Below, piece after piece: positions 51,244-63,400 of a stretch of DNA of 64,000 bases. The DNA lies in contig NC_135248.1 of assembly GCF_947623445.1 (NCBI RefSeq), positions 12,037,820-12,101,819 of the forward strand, in the 5' to 3' direction. The notes under the pieces were generated by a model that was not told the DNA's origin, ran no database searches, and saw only the letters and a program-made list of their open reading frames with translations. The first letter of the stretch is position 1. Each line of letters opens with the position of its first letter. This stretch comes from Clavelina lepadiformis (taxonomy: Eukaryota > Chordata > Ascidiacea > Aplousobranchia > Clavelinidae). Made by a program: the position numbers and the translations under genes.

Positions 51244-54200
51244 ATGGATGCGCCAACCCAGAGACATCTTCGTTTGATGGGTGGCAGGAGTAATCCTTTT
51301 CAGACTTTGATTGCTCTCTTTGTTACTGCAGTATTTTTCATGATGTTTCAAGTGAGTTATTTAGGTTTCACAAGATCGCTTTGTAATTTCTAAAGTCACT
51401 GCATTGGCATTGCACACGATTTCCTGAATATTTAAAACATAGGCTATATGTATAGATATTGTTTTAGGTCATGTGACCAATTATGATTTGTCAGTAGTTC
51501 AACATATTTTCACAAATATAAATGTAGCATTTATTGTGCCATTTATTTATTAAAGTTTCACCAGCCAAACATTGTGTTTTTAACTTTTTCCTGGTTTATT
51601 GTGCTCTAATAAATGTTACTGGTAGCAAAATTTTTCGCTTGATTTACGTAAAAAAGGGCTGGGGTTTGCAATTTCTTCAGTGGCAGCAAATTGATTCTGT
51701 TGTAACAAAAGTTTGAGAACTACTGGAAATTATAGGCTTTTATGAATTTTATTAGCAATATTTGGTGATGAACTTTATAAATAGATAGTCTACTACGATA
51801 AAAATGTAAAAATAGTGTATAGTGTAACTTATGTATAAATATGTAAAATTAGTTGAATTTCTCCGATAAATTATGCCACAATTATAATCTAATATTTCAG
51901 GCAAGTATCTTGAAAAACCTCCAACGATCGCAACTAAGGTTACTAAATAGTGGAAGTGAACAACATAACAAAGGAAAATACACTAAACTTGATATGATGG
52001 CAATGGTAGGAAAATCAATGTTTGTTGGAGCTGTTTCACTGATCTTCTTTTTTTTTATTTTACTCAATGGGATTGTACCTTTTCTAATGGCTAATATTAA
52101 TGTTTTTTGTCCAATTATTGTCATTGCAGGATGCGCCACGGATTGCCAGAGAGGTAAACCCAAAGTTTGCACAAAAAGTAATCAAGGAAATAGGAATTAA
52201 AGTCAATGGAACAATATTAAGAGGGGTTATGAAAGCTCACAGGTAACTTGTTATAATGCACTGTTTATCAGCCTATGTGACTTTTGTGACAGTACTTACT
52301 GGGTTATTATGATAAATGTGATTTTCGCCTGAAATGATTTTCTGCAACACAAAAGATTTGTGTTAATCTAGATAATTGTAAAAACTTGCTTTCTTTTATA
52401 AATTTTTTATATATAAACTTTGTACAGCCATTTGGCCAGAAGCATTTGACTTAAGCAACTTACTGCAATTTGTAGCGAGGAATGATTGGTGGTTGTAATG
52501 AATGAGTGCATCAATTTAAGTTTTGTGCAACTTCATGCCATAATCGCATGAATATAAACACAGTGGTGTAATGCAATTACATAGAAGGAGACAGCAGCAG
52601 AAAAGTTCAAATTTATGTATCAAAAATATTTTTTCATATTTTCGAGAGTTAGATGAGTTCAGCAAATAAAGTTCAGAGGATTATAATCTCATTGCCTGGT
52701 TCGAAATACTTAGACATTGGCATAAAGGCTCCCATATCATGACGGCTGTTTTCACTTTTGTCACAGGAAGTTTTATGTTCCATCCAAAAATGGATTATTC
52801 ACATGTTTAAATGGGAACCAGACCATACCATGGAATGCAGTCAACAATAATTATTGTGACTGCGCAGATGGTACAGATGAACCTGGGACATCGGCTTGCA
52901 AAAATGGAAGGTACATATGATTGCACAGTTGCTTTTTATGTACGTGTTTTACCACTTTACTTTGTCTGGTCAAGTGGATATAAAATAAAGTGATTGGATT
53001 TTGTTAAGTGTGGCAACCACCTTTTGAATGCTTATACAGCAATCAGTATCTCTTCAGTTCAAGGTAGAGTCACATTAATCTCACGTTTTTGCATTAATTT
53101 AGATTTTACTGTGAGCCAGAGCATCAATACATGCCGTCATCCCGTGTTAATGATGGAATATGTGATTGTTGCGACGGAAGCGACGAATGGAAGGGAGTAA
53201 CTGTTGCTCCTGATCTTAAATTACCAGGTAGATATCTTCTACTCCTATGCAGCTTTCATCTTTAACAAGCCCTTTTTAATGATACAATTACAAATGAAAC
53301 TCTAATAGTAATGTTGCTGCGGTTGGACTTTTTCTTACAAGGATAAAGTCTTTAAAAGGATTTGAACTAAAACGCTGTTTTGCTCATATTTAACTAACTT
53401 TAAAACCTTAGAAACAAATGCATTTAAAACGTACCGTGACAATTAAAATCCAACAGTTCTAACTCAGAATTTTTGGGATAGATATTCAGAGGGTTAGGAT
53501 TATTGGGTTTCAATTGTCTCATAACCATTTGAAGTGTCGCGTTGCTCTATTGGAAGTTCGATTATTCATTGCATACTGGCGAAAACTGATTGTGTTTAGT
53601 TTCAGATGAAGTTCGTCGAGCCCCATGCATGGATGTATGCATGGATTACGAGCACACCAAGATGAGAGAGCTCAACATTGTAAAGGAAGGTGCAGAAGCA
53701 AAGCAAGCTTACTTGGTGGACGGAGCACAGCACGTTGGTGACGGGGTAAGTTGGCATTGGCTTCAAACTTTCCACTTCTTATTACGCAGGTCTACTGCAT
53801 TGATTGTGATTTTACTTGTAAAGTATTATCTGCTGATGAAACTGGATGTTATACTGTCAATTTATTTTTGTTGTGCTGTGACACTGCTTTTATGTTTACT
53901 TTAGAACTTTGGACCTAATGGAGAGTTTTATAGACTGAGCCTGGATTGTTACATTTTCAAGTCACCGGGATATATATATGAGATATGTCCTTATGTTAAT
54001 TCAACCCAGGTAGTTTCATTTGGCATTTGCTGATAACCAATATTCATGCCTTCCGTCATATTTTTGCAAGTTCTTTTTATATTGCTTGCTCCTAATTTCC
54101 GTTTTTCAATGTCCTAGTCTGGTAAAGATGTCTGGTTGATTGGGGCCGGTGGCAAGTTAGAGGGTTCGTTAGAAGAAGGATACAGACTTGTCATGCCTGA

Positions 54201-54535
54201 TGGCAGGGGAGACCACTGTCCGCAGGGAAGAAAAAGAACGACGATAGTAAGAAAAACAATGCACTATCTTAGTAATTTAACTTTTGCCTTTGTCATGTTT
54301 ATGAAAAGTTGTAACTGTGTCCATATTCGGTTTTTTCCAGATTACAATTGATTTACAGAGTAAATAAGTTTTGTCGTTTATGAAAACTTCACCTGACTAT
54401 GTTTTGCAGCTCAACTTCAAATGTGGTCCTATCGACAAGGTCAAGTACGTTTCCGAGAAAGAAGTCTGTGTCTACTCCGCAAAATTCGACACACCGGCAG
54501 CTTGCCCTGACTTGAATACATTAGAAGCAACTTGA
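51244..54535 (+). CDS. glucosidase II beta-like MRH protein with N-terminal membrane anchor, 9 exons
   Basis: Exons 51244-51351, 51901-52005, 52130-52242, 52767-52910, 53103-53227, 53606-53745, 53905-54009, 54118-54246, 54410-54535; total 1095 nt, 364 aa. Residues about 21-36 ([16 protein letters not shown]) form a signal anchor. Next come two LDLa-like calcium modules typical of the glucosidase II beta N-terminus ([16 protein letters not shown] and [11 protein letters not shown]), then a C-terminal mannose-6-phosphate-receptor-homology domain. The four mannose-contact residues appear present: Q in [12 protein letters not shown] in CPQGRKR, E in SEKEVC, Y in [13 protein letters not shown]. 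Unlike PRKCSH it is short, has no EF-hand or Glu-rich stretch and ends LEAT without HDEL/KDEL. It is therefore a PRKCSH relative, not the orthologue: probably a type II ER/Golgi membrane lectin binding high-mannose N-glycans (inference). Confidence 0.92.
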
Positions 54536-54606
54536 CTTAACCGATACCTCAACAAACTCAAATAGATATACTTGAACTAGGCTCAGGCCTGGAGCACAGG
54601 TCGTAG

Positions 54607-54612
54607 AATAAA
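54607..54612 (+). terminator. poly(A) signal of the MRH-protein gene
   Basis: AATAAA 72 bases past the stop codon. Confidence 0.7.
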
Positions 54613-55512
54613 CACGTGACTTTGGGTCATCGATGTTCACATATTTGCAATATTTATTTAAATTTTATTTTTCTTCAGGCGTTGATTAAGGCAACTTAAT
54701 TTTGTTTTTCAGTTCCAAGCAGATTTATAATACTTGACATTAAGTAAATTGCGTTTATTCGGTTGTACTGTATGTCTTCTGTGTTTGGTATTTCCGTGCT
54801 ATAGTGTAGTGGTTATGCAAATTGTTAAAGACTAGACTATTATTGCTTGATGCATTTTATGTTGGAAATATTGACGTTATATCTGTACCAAGAGCAATAT
54901 TTTTTTTAAACGTTTGGTGACACAGAATTAGTTGTTTTGTTCTGACTTCCAGACCGCTTTTGTTAGAGTGCTCTCTTTTCTTATTTCCTGGATATTTATA
55001 AAAGATTTCGTTATGTGCACTTTGGTGTCTTGGGACTTTTTTATACGTTTTTCTTTCTCTACTTTGAATTATTGGAATTTCCCGATCAGAACTTCCTATA
55101 CCAGCATATTTATAGGCAAGTCTGCCTTGTATGTAAAACTTAGACCTTTCTTCAACAACGTAATCCACAGCCTACAATGGTGAACAATGTTGAACTAGCA
55201 TTAGGTGTCTGATTTTTACAGAAACAATAGTTGTAGATTGTCTTGATTGTTTATGTATCGTATCTATAATGAACAAATCCAATTTATTGTCCTCGTTTTT
55301 AAAGTGTGACCTTTGTAGTTATTTAAACATCCGAAGCTAAATATTAGATAAAATCGATCGATTTGAAACAAATACAGCAAATCTGTACCGTGATAACTTT
55401 TGCTTTGTGGAGCCAATATACGAATAAGTGGGGCCAATTAAATACTCAACGTTCATTAGAATCGTAAGTTGTATACATTTGTGCACTTAGTGACTCCAAG
55501 GAGTGTTTAGAG

Positions 55513-55653
55513 CAGGGGTTTCCAAGTGGGTGCGAAACCTTTAAAGGAGGACAGTTATTTGGCTTCTTCTGTGTTTAATCAACCAATGCTGCTTTTCCCC
55601 ATCACATGAAACATATTTTTGTGGTGCATGGAAAAATGTTTGGGACACCATTG
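55513..55653. mobile_element. short hAT-type MITE remnant
   Basis: Starts CAGGGGTTTCCAAGTGGG and ends TTTGGGACACCATTG, imperfect inverted termini of the hAT 'CAGGGGTTCCCAAA' kind, 141 bp. Flanks gtttagag and atttagat match at 6 of 8 positions. Confidence 0.55.
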
Positions 55654-56201
55654 ATTTAGATTAGAGCAACCTGTCAACTTCAAGGGACTCGGAGAGAGTT
55701 TCGAACATAAATGCCTTTATTTCAACTAAACTAATCAGTGGTCACTCTACTAATTTGCACGGCCAACCTGGTATTGGTACCACTGCCCGTAGATCAAAAC
55801 TATGAAGAGTTTTGAAATGCTTTTGATTTTGTACTCCAGGTGGCGCTAGAACGTCAGAAGAAATTAAATTTATTGCCGTGTGTTTAATAACCACGGGCAG
55901 CCGCTCTATAATATTGTTGTTAAAGGAAAACAGTAAAACCTGTAGTGAAAACGAAGTAAAAACTATCGCAAATTGACATGGAAAACAGGATCACGTTGAT
56001 TACCGGTTATATATGCACTACACGGTTTTGAAACATGTCTATAATGTACGGTCGCTTATGTACTAACGGAAAACACTTTCTGTCAGAACATTACCGGCAC
56101 AGCCGAAAATCATTAACTACCCGTGTTGATCGTCTTTTCATCCATCTCTAAATCGACCTTTGTTCAAAACTGGTGTTCATCACAGAACAGTTCATATATA
56201 G

Positions 56202-56718
56202 CAGGGGTGGCCAAACTGCGGCTCTCGAGCCGCATGCGGCTCTTTGAGCCTTTGATTGCGGCTCTTTAATGAATTAAATTATCATTGTTGAATTAGGCAT
56301 GCATTTTCCCGGTCTAGACGAGTTGTTTGATCAGATTATGAAACAATACGTTCTGTCACACGTAGTAACAATAGACTCATTGTTAGTAATAATCAAATTA
56401 CACTCCAACAAGTACATTATTGTACAGAAGTGTGCTAACTTGTACACTGTAGTTAAGTAAACTGTCAGATTGAAGCTGCACGTCAGGGCTGACCTAGTTT
56501 TAAGTCTTGGTTACGGTTATACTAATAATTGCAAAAAGAGTTGGTGAAGCCCAGATGGAAACTCATAGTATCACAGCAGCAGCACTAATGTTTATCAATA
56601 GCTACACTTCGTTGTGAGTCAATAAATTCGTATTTTTTATTGTGTTTGTGTTGTGGCTCTTTTAAAACTGGATTTTGTTATATGCGGCTCGAGCATGAAG
56701 CAGGTCTGGCCATCCCTG
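56202..56718. mobile_element. hAT-type MITE with perfect 8-bp target duplication
   Basis: A 517 bp element beginning CAGGGGTGGCCAAACTGCGG and ending TCTGGCCATCCCTG, inverted termini of the hAT superfamily, with internal 'GCGGCTC' motifs near both ends. The 8-bp target site ATATATAG is perfectly duplicated (56194-56201 and 56719-56726), indicating recent insertion. No transposase frame. Confidence 0.92.
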
Positions 56719-56999
56719 ATATATAGGAAGCAGTTACTCTGCAAAGTGAAACTGTTTCAGTTGATCCAGCAGGCTCATTTACAAAGCTGTCTGTTTCGTC
56801 GCATGAAACTTTATTGTCTCACTACGCTCACTTGCAATTTATAAGATATAGGGAACTGTCAATGAAAAGCAGCACAATGGCGGATACTGCATAAGCTGTG
56901 GATGGAAGGGGAGATGCTGATAAAAGTCATTATGCAGATGGGAAGCCAGCAACACATGTCGGTCGCTATCAGTATTGATATTTTACGTTGCATGGTCTT

Positions 57000-59900
57000 C
57001 AACTGAGCTTTTTTTTATGCGAACCTCGAATCTCTCGCGCTGTAGATCCAGTTCGTTTGTAGATTCCGATATATACACCCATTATGAAGATTAAGGTGAT
57101 GAAATTGAAGATTATGGCATCAGTAAATAATGGGTTCACAGGCTGTCTCTCCTTCTAACCGGTAAAACCGAGGAATGCACTGGACTGGGCACTCGTTTAA
57201 CGGGTCCAGGCAATCTGCAACTTGGTCCATTTTTTTTCTCTATCGGAATAAAAGGCGGAATTTTTCCTTCGCAGTAGAAATGCGTTTATTCCGTACAGTT
57301 CATCTCGTTCCTTTCGTCCTTGCAGTCGATACTGAGGTCGCATTTTTTGCTTGTTTCAATAATGACTACTGGTCTGGTACCTGCACAATAATAAATACTC
57401 ATATTTCTATGTTTTTCCATGAAAGCTTTATGAAATCATTCTAGGTCAGTTTGGAGAGAAAAACAATTTTTATTAGAGTTATATTTAGACATTATAAGTT
57501 ATACCCTCCCTTGATGATACTTGAAAATGTAAATGTTGCCCTAACACTTGCACTTTTGTAAGTAAAAGTAACCAAAATCACCAGTTATGATACAAACGGA
57601 GCCAGCACCTGTGGGCCAGTTTACTTCTCCAGCCTCACATTCGATGGGACGGGACAGTATTTTTCATGCAGTCCGCTTTCGTATTCCCGGATTGCATAGC
57701 AGATTGAAGGACCAGCAACTATTTCATACTGATTTTCTCATCTTATTAACTCCACTGTTTCATTGGCTACCAGGACCACCTCTATTGGTACCAACCTAAA
57801 TCGAAAGGAAGTGCTGAGATTAATTCAACTGTAGAAAGTAAAAAATATAGCAAAGAAGTGCAACAGAAAATAAAATATTGGACTAATTTTTATACAGGTT
57901 CATGATAAAATAAATTGGCCTTGGTTTTAAAAATCAAATGTCTCCGAGAATTAAGTCGAAGAACAAGGAAAAAATTTAATCCAGCATATCTTGGAAGAAG
58001 TGTGATGATAAACTGCTAAAGTTACTCACAGATCTCTGTGGATCGTAAGACACGATGGGAATTTCATCACATGAGTGAGATCTATCAAGGCAGTTTGCTT
58101 CCTTACTACATTCGTCTTCAAACAAGAGACACTCCATGATCCCGTCACACCTAAATATATACACTGTAACTTATTAAATTTTGTGTTATTCACATAACCC
58201 CAACAGAACGGAATTACACATGAACATGTCTACCTTCTGTTTAATTGTATGTATTGTATCAGTTCTGAGTAGTACAAGTATTGGGACTGAGTAATTTCTG
58301 TAATCTTGTGTGACCTTAATCATAGTTTTTTGTTTAGTCAAACTGTTTATTTAACTTGTTTTATCTGAATGCTGAAGTAACTAAATTGTGTTTTGAGAAA
58401 TCTTTCCATACACTTAACAATGGTAACAGAGACTTCAGAATGCTTGGTAGTCCATTACATATAAAAGATTTTTTCCCTCGGGTAACGTGCTTACTTCATT
58501 TTGGTGGCATTAAGTTTTGAACAAATTCGCAGATCTTCATCTTCCGAAAACAATGGACAATTCAATCACAGACTGCGCCGTTTTCGATGCACTTGTTGTC
58601 TTTCGGGCAAAGTACCTCTCCAGCTGAACAGTTTTGGCATCAAGCTTCATAACAAACTTTATTGCAGAAAGCTGTAACCTCTGCAGTTTAAGGAGAAGGA
58701 AGCGTCAGAACACAAGCATTCGTCAGATAAGTCCGGGCAATCTATGACGCCGTCACAGAACTGCCTTACCGCTATCACAGTTAACCCGTTCAAGCATTTA
58801 GCGCAGGTGATGGTTCCGTTTTGGTAGCACAGGTCTGATTTGTCGCTACATGATTATCGGTTATGCTTAAGCGCGTATTGAAGAATCACGCAGTATTTTT
58901 TGAGGTTTTGGTAACATTTGATTCCGGTCATTAAAGTGACGTCATCCGTTCTATTGGGACAGGAAGCATATTGGTCACAGGAGTAGTCCCAGTGCAAGCA
59001 GGTGTCGGTCGGGTCTTTAGGACCACGGTACATACGCGGTCCAGCGCAACTCTCGATTTCATCACTACAGTCTCCGCAGTGATCTATTCCGTCGCACACT
59101 CATGTCTTCGTGATGCATCGTTTGTGGTTATGACAGAGGAATTCCTCTGATTCGTACGTTTCGTTTGAAGATAACGGTATTTCGTCACTTCCGTTGATGC
59201 AATCTTCAATTTTGTTCAACCTCCAGAAACGTTTGATGCAACGTCCGGAATCCTGACATTCAAACTCCTTGTCCTGGACACATTCAAGAGGTAAAGTTTC
59301 ATCGGAGCTATCCGTACAGTCTGGATATCAATCCATCTAGCAAGATTTCAAAAAGGAAACCTTGTCACTTGAGTCCAAGCAATCACTTACGTCATCTTGC
59401 ATCCACTCCCTAGGGATACATTGGCGGTTGGAGGAGCATTGAAACTCCCAAGACAAGCGGAAAGGGAAAGACTTTTGCTCATCAGAGGAGTCGTTTGCGT
59501 AAAAGGAATCGCAATCCATGGGTCCGTCCATAACTTGCCATCTTTTTAAGCATCTTTCACTTACTGGGCAGGTGAACTCTGTAAATGAGAGTGTGGTGTC
59601 AGTCGCATGTTTATCATAATTGTTTTAACTTATGACTTAATATGACTCTTATGATTTCAAAAAAGTTGTGTCTCCATTTAGGAAACTTATTAAATATAAC
59701 AGTCAACTTATAAGTATATGAGACACAATGAGCCAAGGGGGATTTGTTTCAATTATGTGAACTACTGTACATTACGAACCTTGTTTTCAGAAGCAATCAT
59801 TAAACGCGATATCAGTGCCTAACATCATGACAGTAGTGACGGTAGCAAAATAGGTTTTAAGAGCATACATATCAAGATTTAGTTTTTATTCGGTTAATTA

Positions 59901-60480
59901 ATAAACCCTTAAAAACCAAAAGTGAGTAAGAAATTTCAGAGAATACATCAACGCACCCTCGTGATTGCAATTAATTTAACAACTTAGTTCCTGTAACACG
60001 AAGAACTAAAGGTGCGATGTAAACATCATGTACAAATATCTTTGGTCATCATAACAGATTGAAACAAAGCAATGTTTATCGAGAACAAGAAACGATGGAA
60101 ATATTGAAGAAAAACTTGACTATACAGTTTCCACAAAACCGTTGTTTCACGATACATATTCCCGTCGCGATTTTACATTGATATTGATTAATTTAGTCAA
60201 ACTATATTCAACATCTACTTTACCATTTTCTCTACATTTCAACTGGATATCATCCTGGGGACAGAAAGCTTTGTAACTGACAAGATTGCCAGATTAGCAC
60301 TGACCAAGGCGAGTGCAAGTGATTTCGTCATCTGTACAGTTCAAAGCCTCTGTTTGAAAAAAATATGCAACGCTCACAAAGAGCTCTTGCTTAAAAGCTA
60401 TGAAAAAATATAAATCTCGTTTTACTGCACCTCCATTTTCATTTCCTATATCGACACAGTGATGGTAAAAACTATGCACT
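57000..60480 (-). pseudogene. degenerate LDLa-repeat membrane protein
   Basis: Minus-strand translation shows many LDL-receptor class A modules, each broken. From 59583 one frame runs about 0.8 kb with repeats (CPVSERCLKRW, CSSNRQCIPREWM, DCLDSSDK, CTDSSDE, CQDSGRCIKRFW, CINGSDE, CDGIDHCGDCSDE), interrupted by TAG, TGA, TGA and TAA. Below 58690 the LDLa frame shifts (LCPKDNKCIENGAVCD then TGA). Further modules lie at 60350-60230 (with a stop), 58150-57970 and 57340-57260 (CDLSIDCKDERNEMNC then TGA). The last module (DQVADCLDPLNECP) is followed, in another frame at about 57130-57050, by a hydrophobic helix (AIIFNFITLIFIMGVYIG) and a basic segment KRTG. It was probably an LDLa-rich cell-surface receptor, single-pass or GPCR-like, now a pseudogene. 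Edges are approximate. Confidence 0.8.
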
Positions 60481-63400
60481 TTCCATCTTTCAATGCAACC
60501 GTGTTGTTAGCCAATCAGCCAATCAGAACAGCGAAAGTAGCCATCCTCTGGCCGGCGCGCTTTTTTCGATCTTGCTTCGTTGAAGTTGTTTGCTGTTTGC
60601 TCTTCAAATCTGAATTAACAGCAAACATAGAAAACAAATAATAATACAAAGTATAATAAATTAAGTCTTCGTAACTGTAAAGTTTAAAAAACTTTCTTTA
60701 ATTGTATTGGGCTCAAGCACTTCTCGCGTTCGAGTTGAGGCGCCTATATAGCTCTGTTTAACATAGCAATACTTAATACCTACATCGTGGTAAACTTTTC
60801 ATTTTTTACTATTCTGTGAAACACCAGTTGGTTATGTAAATAGTTAATGTTCCATAATTTCAATCAATGAATTGATAGCATACGTTTCATTAGGGAAACA
60901 TAGAAAGACTAATAGAAGTTCAAGCCAACCATTTAGAGAGGATCAGTGACTCTTAAAATGGGAGCCCATGCCGCGTGTTCAGTTTCATTACACAACAAAT
61001 ACGACACTCCATTACCTTATAGGCTTATAACAACGAAATATAACACAGAACCTTGTATATGGATGTGAAGATGTATAAGTGTATCTTTCCCGACGTCAAG
61101 TGTCGATGCTTAAATTTCAGTAAGCTTAGATCTTTTAAAACTGGAAGTAATTCTTCACCGTATTAGTATATAGGCTGCTATTTTTATGAAAATAAAAGTG
61201 GATACGTTAGGAGAATAGGCAGCATGCAAAAAGCTAAGCTAATGTTTTTATTAAAGTTAGATTTAGATTAGAATATAAATTTGGGTTATGTTTGGGTTAT
61301 ATAGGTATATACTGTACAGTCGACTCCGCTTAATTCGGACACTTTGGTTCCGCTCACTTTTGGCCGAATTAAGCGGAGAAACGGCTTTGTCCGAATTAAG
61401 CGGAAAATCAATTGTTCGTTTCATGGTCATGCGTAAAGGCAGACAATGCATTTAAAATACTGTACTGTTGCGTAATATATGAATTGCAGCTGGGCTATAC
61501 TGCAGTAATTGGCACTGATGGCTTAAAACGTCTTCGTTTACTTTAGTGAGCAATTTCACTTTTTCTGCTAAACTTTGCTGTACCATTCTGTTCTACAAGA
61601 TAGACGCGATTGTACCGAAGTAAAAGCGACTATGAAATTGGCACGGCCTTATATGAGTTCATTGTCGATTGTTACTGCATGGATCGTCATTGTTTCACCA
61701 TGATCACTCATAATGCAATTGCATCTTGTGTTAAAACGAACTAAGTACTGTTTATTGTGTCATAACCTAACGATGGAATTGCGAACCCGTGTCCGAATTA
61801 AGCGGAGAATTGTCCGAATTAACAGGAGTTTTTTACGTTCAATTTTTACTTTTGTTCCGTTCCGGAGCATTTTGGCCGAATAAAGTGGTTGTCCGGGTTA
61901 TCCGGTGTCCGAATTAAGCGGATTCGACTGTATATTATAATTACATTTCAATTATGGAAAACTGTAAAATTGGCTTCAAACGTACGATGTTTTTCGGTAA
62001 AACAGTAACAGCTTTTGATATTTCCTACCACACAAAACTGAACATCTTTCGGGTAATTATATCATCGCAGTGACCTTTCGTTTTGTGAACAATCAGGCTG
62101 ATTTTTAAACATGCCTTCGGCTGATTCAATGGTAAGGAAACTTGTCGTATTTAAAAGTTGTGAATTGTTGCGTTTATAAATCTCGCAAATCACGCAAAAG
62201 TGATAAAAACGTCTATTTGTAGGTGTGTTGTGGATCATTATATGATCGTAACTAAATACCAATGCAGGCAAGAGTACCAAGCAGTGTAACAACTTTTGTA
62301 AAATATTGCCGACCGCCGGTGACCGTTTCGCCGCCGGCAAAAGCTGACAAAGGTGGTAGTTACAAGTTATATGTGATGGCAATCTCCTTTTTTCAAAAAC
62401 TAGAAATTATGGGCGATGTCGGTGCTATCTACTTTAAGTCCTTATTATGTAACGACCGCAAATAAACGTAATTTGTTGCCTTTGCGAATAAACTCCTGTA
62501 ACGCGTCTTCCGTATCAATCGTTGTCAATCTAAACAGTCAGCTTCCAGTTTCAAGTATTTTGCAATTTTTGTATTTATCCTACAGAATTTTGCAATAGGA
62601 AAATAAATGGTTTTTATTAAAAAAACACATCAGAACCTGTACCTATACCTGGTATGTCTTGCCCTTTGTCATTCACAAGCCGTGAATGATATTTGCTTGC
62701 TTTGAAATATTCCGATTTTTATTGCGGGGTGGCATCAAAGAGTTATAAATGTAAATAAACTACTTCTTTTAAAGAATGGACTTTGGCATTAGCACAGTCG
62801 AACGCTTGCAGATATAATTCCAATTGCACATTAACTCCGTTTTTAGCGTTGCGAGATAAAGCAAAATCTGCCATTGATATTCAACAAAAATGGAAAATAA
62901 CAACTTTTGGGCTAACAAGGGCTAACAATAACAACCCTGGCTAAAACAAAGCTCAGGTCGAAATTGGATGAGTACAATATCAAAATGAAAAGTTTTATTA
63001 ATTTTTTGAAGTATTCAACTAGACCACAACAAGGCTGGTTCAATGCAGAGAGTTCCAGTTATGTGCCCTCAAGGCGAGAAGGAAATATCCTTTTGCCATT
63101 ACCTTGTGCCACAACTTGGCCTGGGGGATATCTTGCTCTCGTAGCGACGAAGCAAACAAAAAATTCTTTCAAAACTTTGAATATTAACTTCCTGCCCATG
63201 AATACGCAAAAGAATTTTCAACTGTTTTGTTTTTTCTTATCATGTAAGCTGCAATATATTTGTTAGTACACTTTGTAAAGCAATTCATTTAGGGTGTAGA
63301 ATGGTTGGATGAAACTGGCAAGTTGCATTTTTAGAAGTTTTTGTTTACAAATATGCAACTTTGCAAAAAGAAATAAATTTTTTGCAGCAAATGCAATACC

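Larger units (their letters stand above)
54613..57000. other. intergenic, transposon-rich
   Basis: No gene is recognised. It contains two hAT-type elements (55513-55653 and 56202-56718). The rest is unannotated AT-rich sequence. Confidence 0.55.

Noticed and set aside
58854..59583. In-frame TGA codons read as selenocysteine or stop-codon readthrough
   Set aside because: TAG, TAA and a frameshift are also present and the TGAs sit at Trp/Gly positions, so simple decay explains them better.
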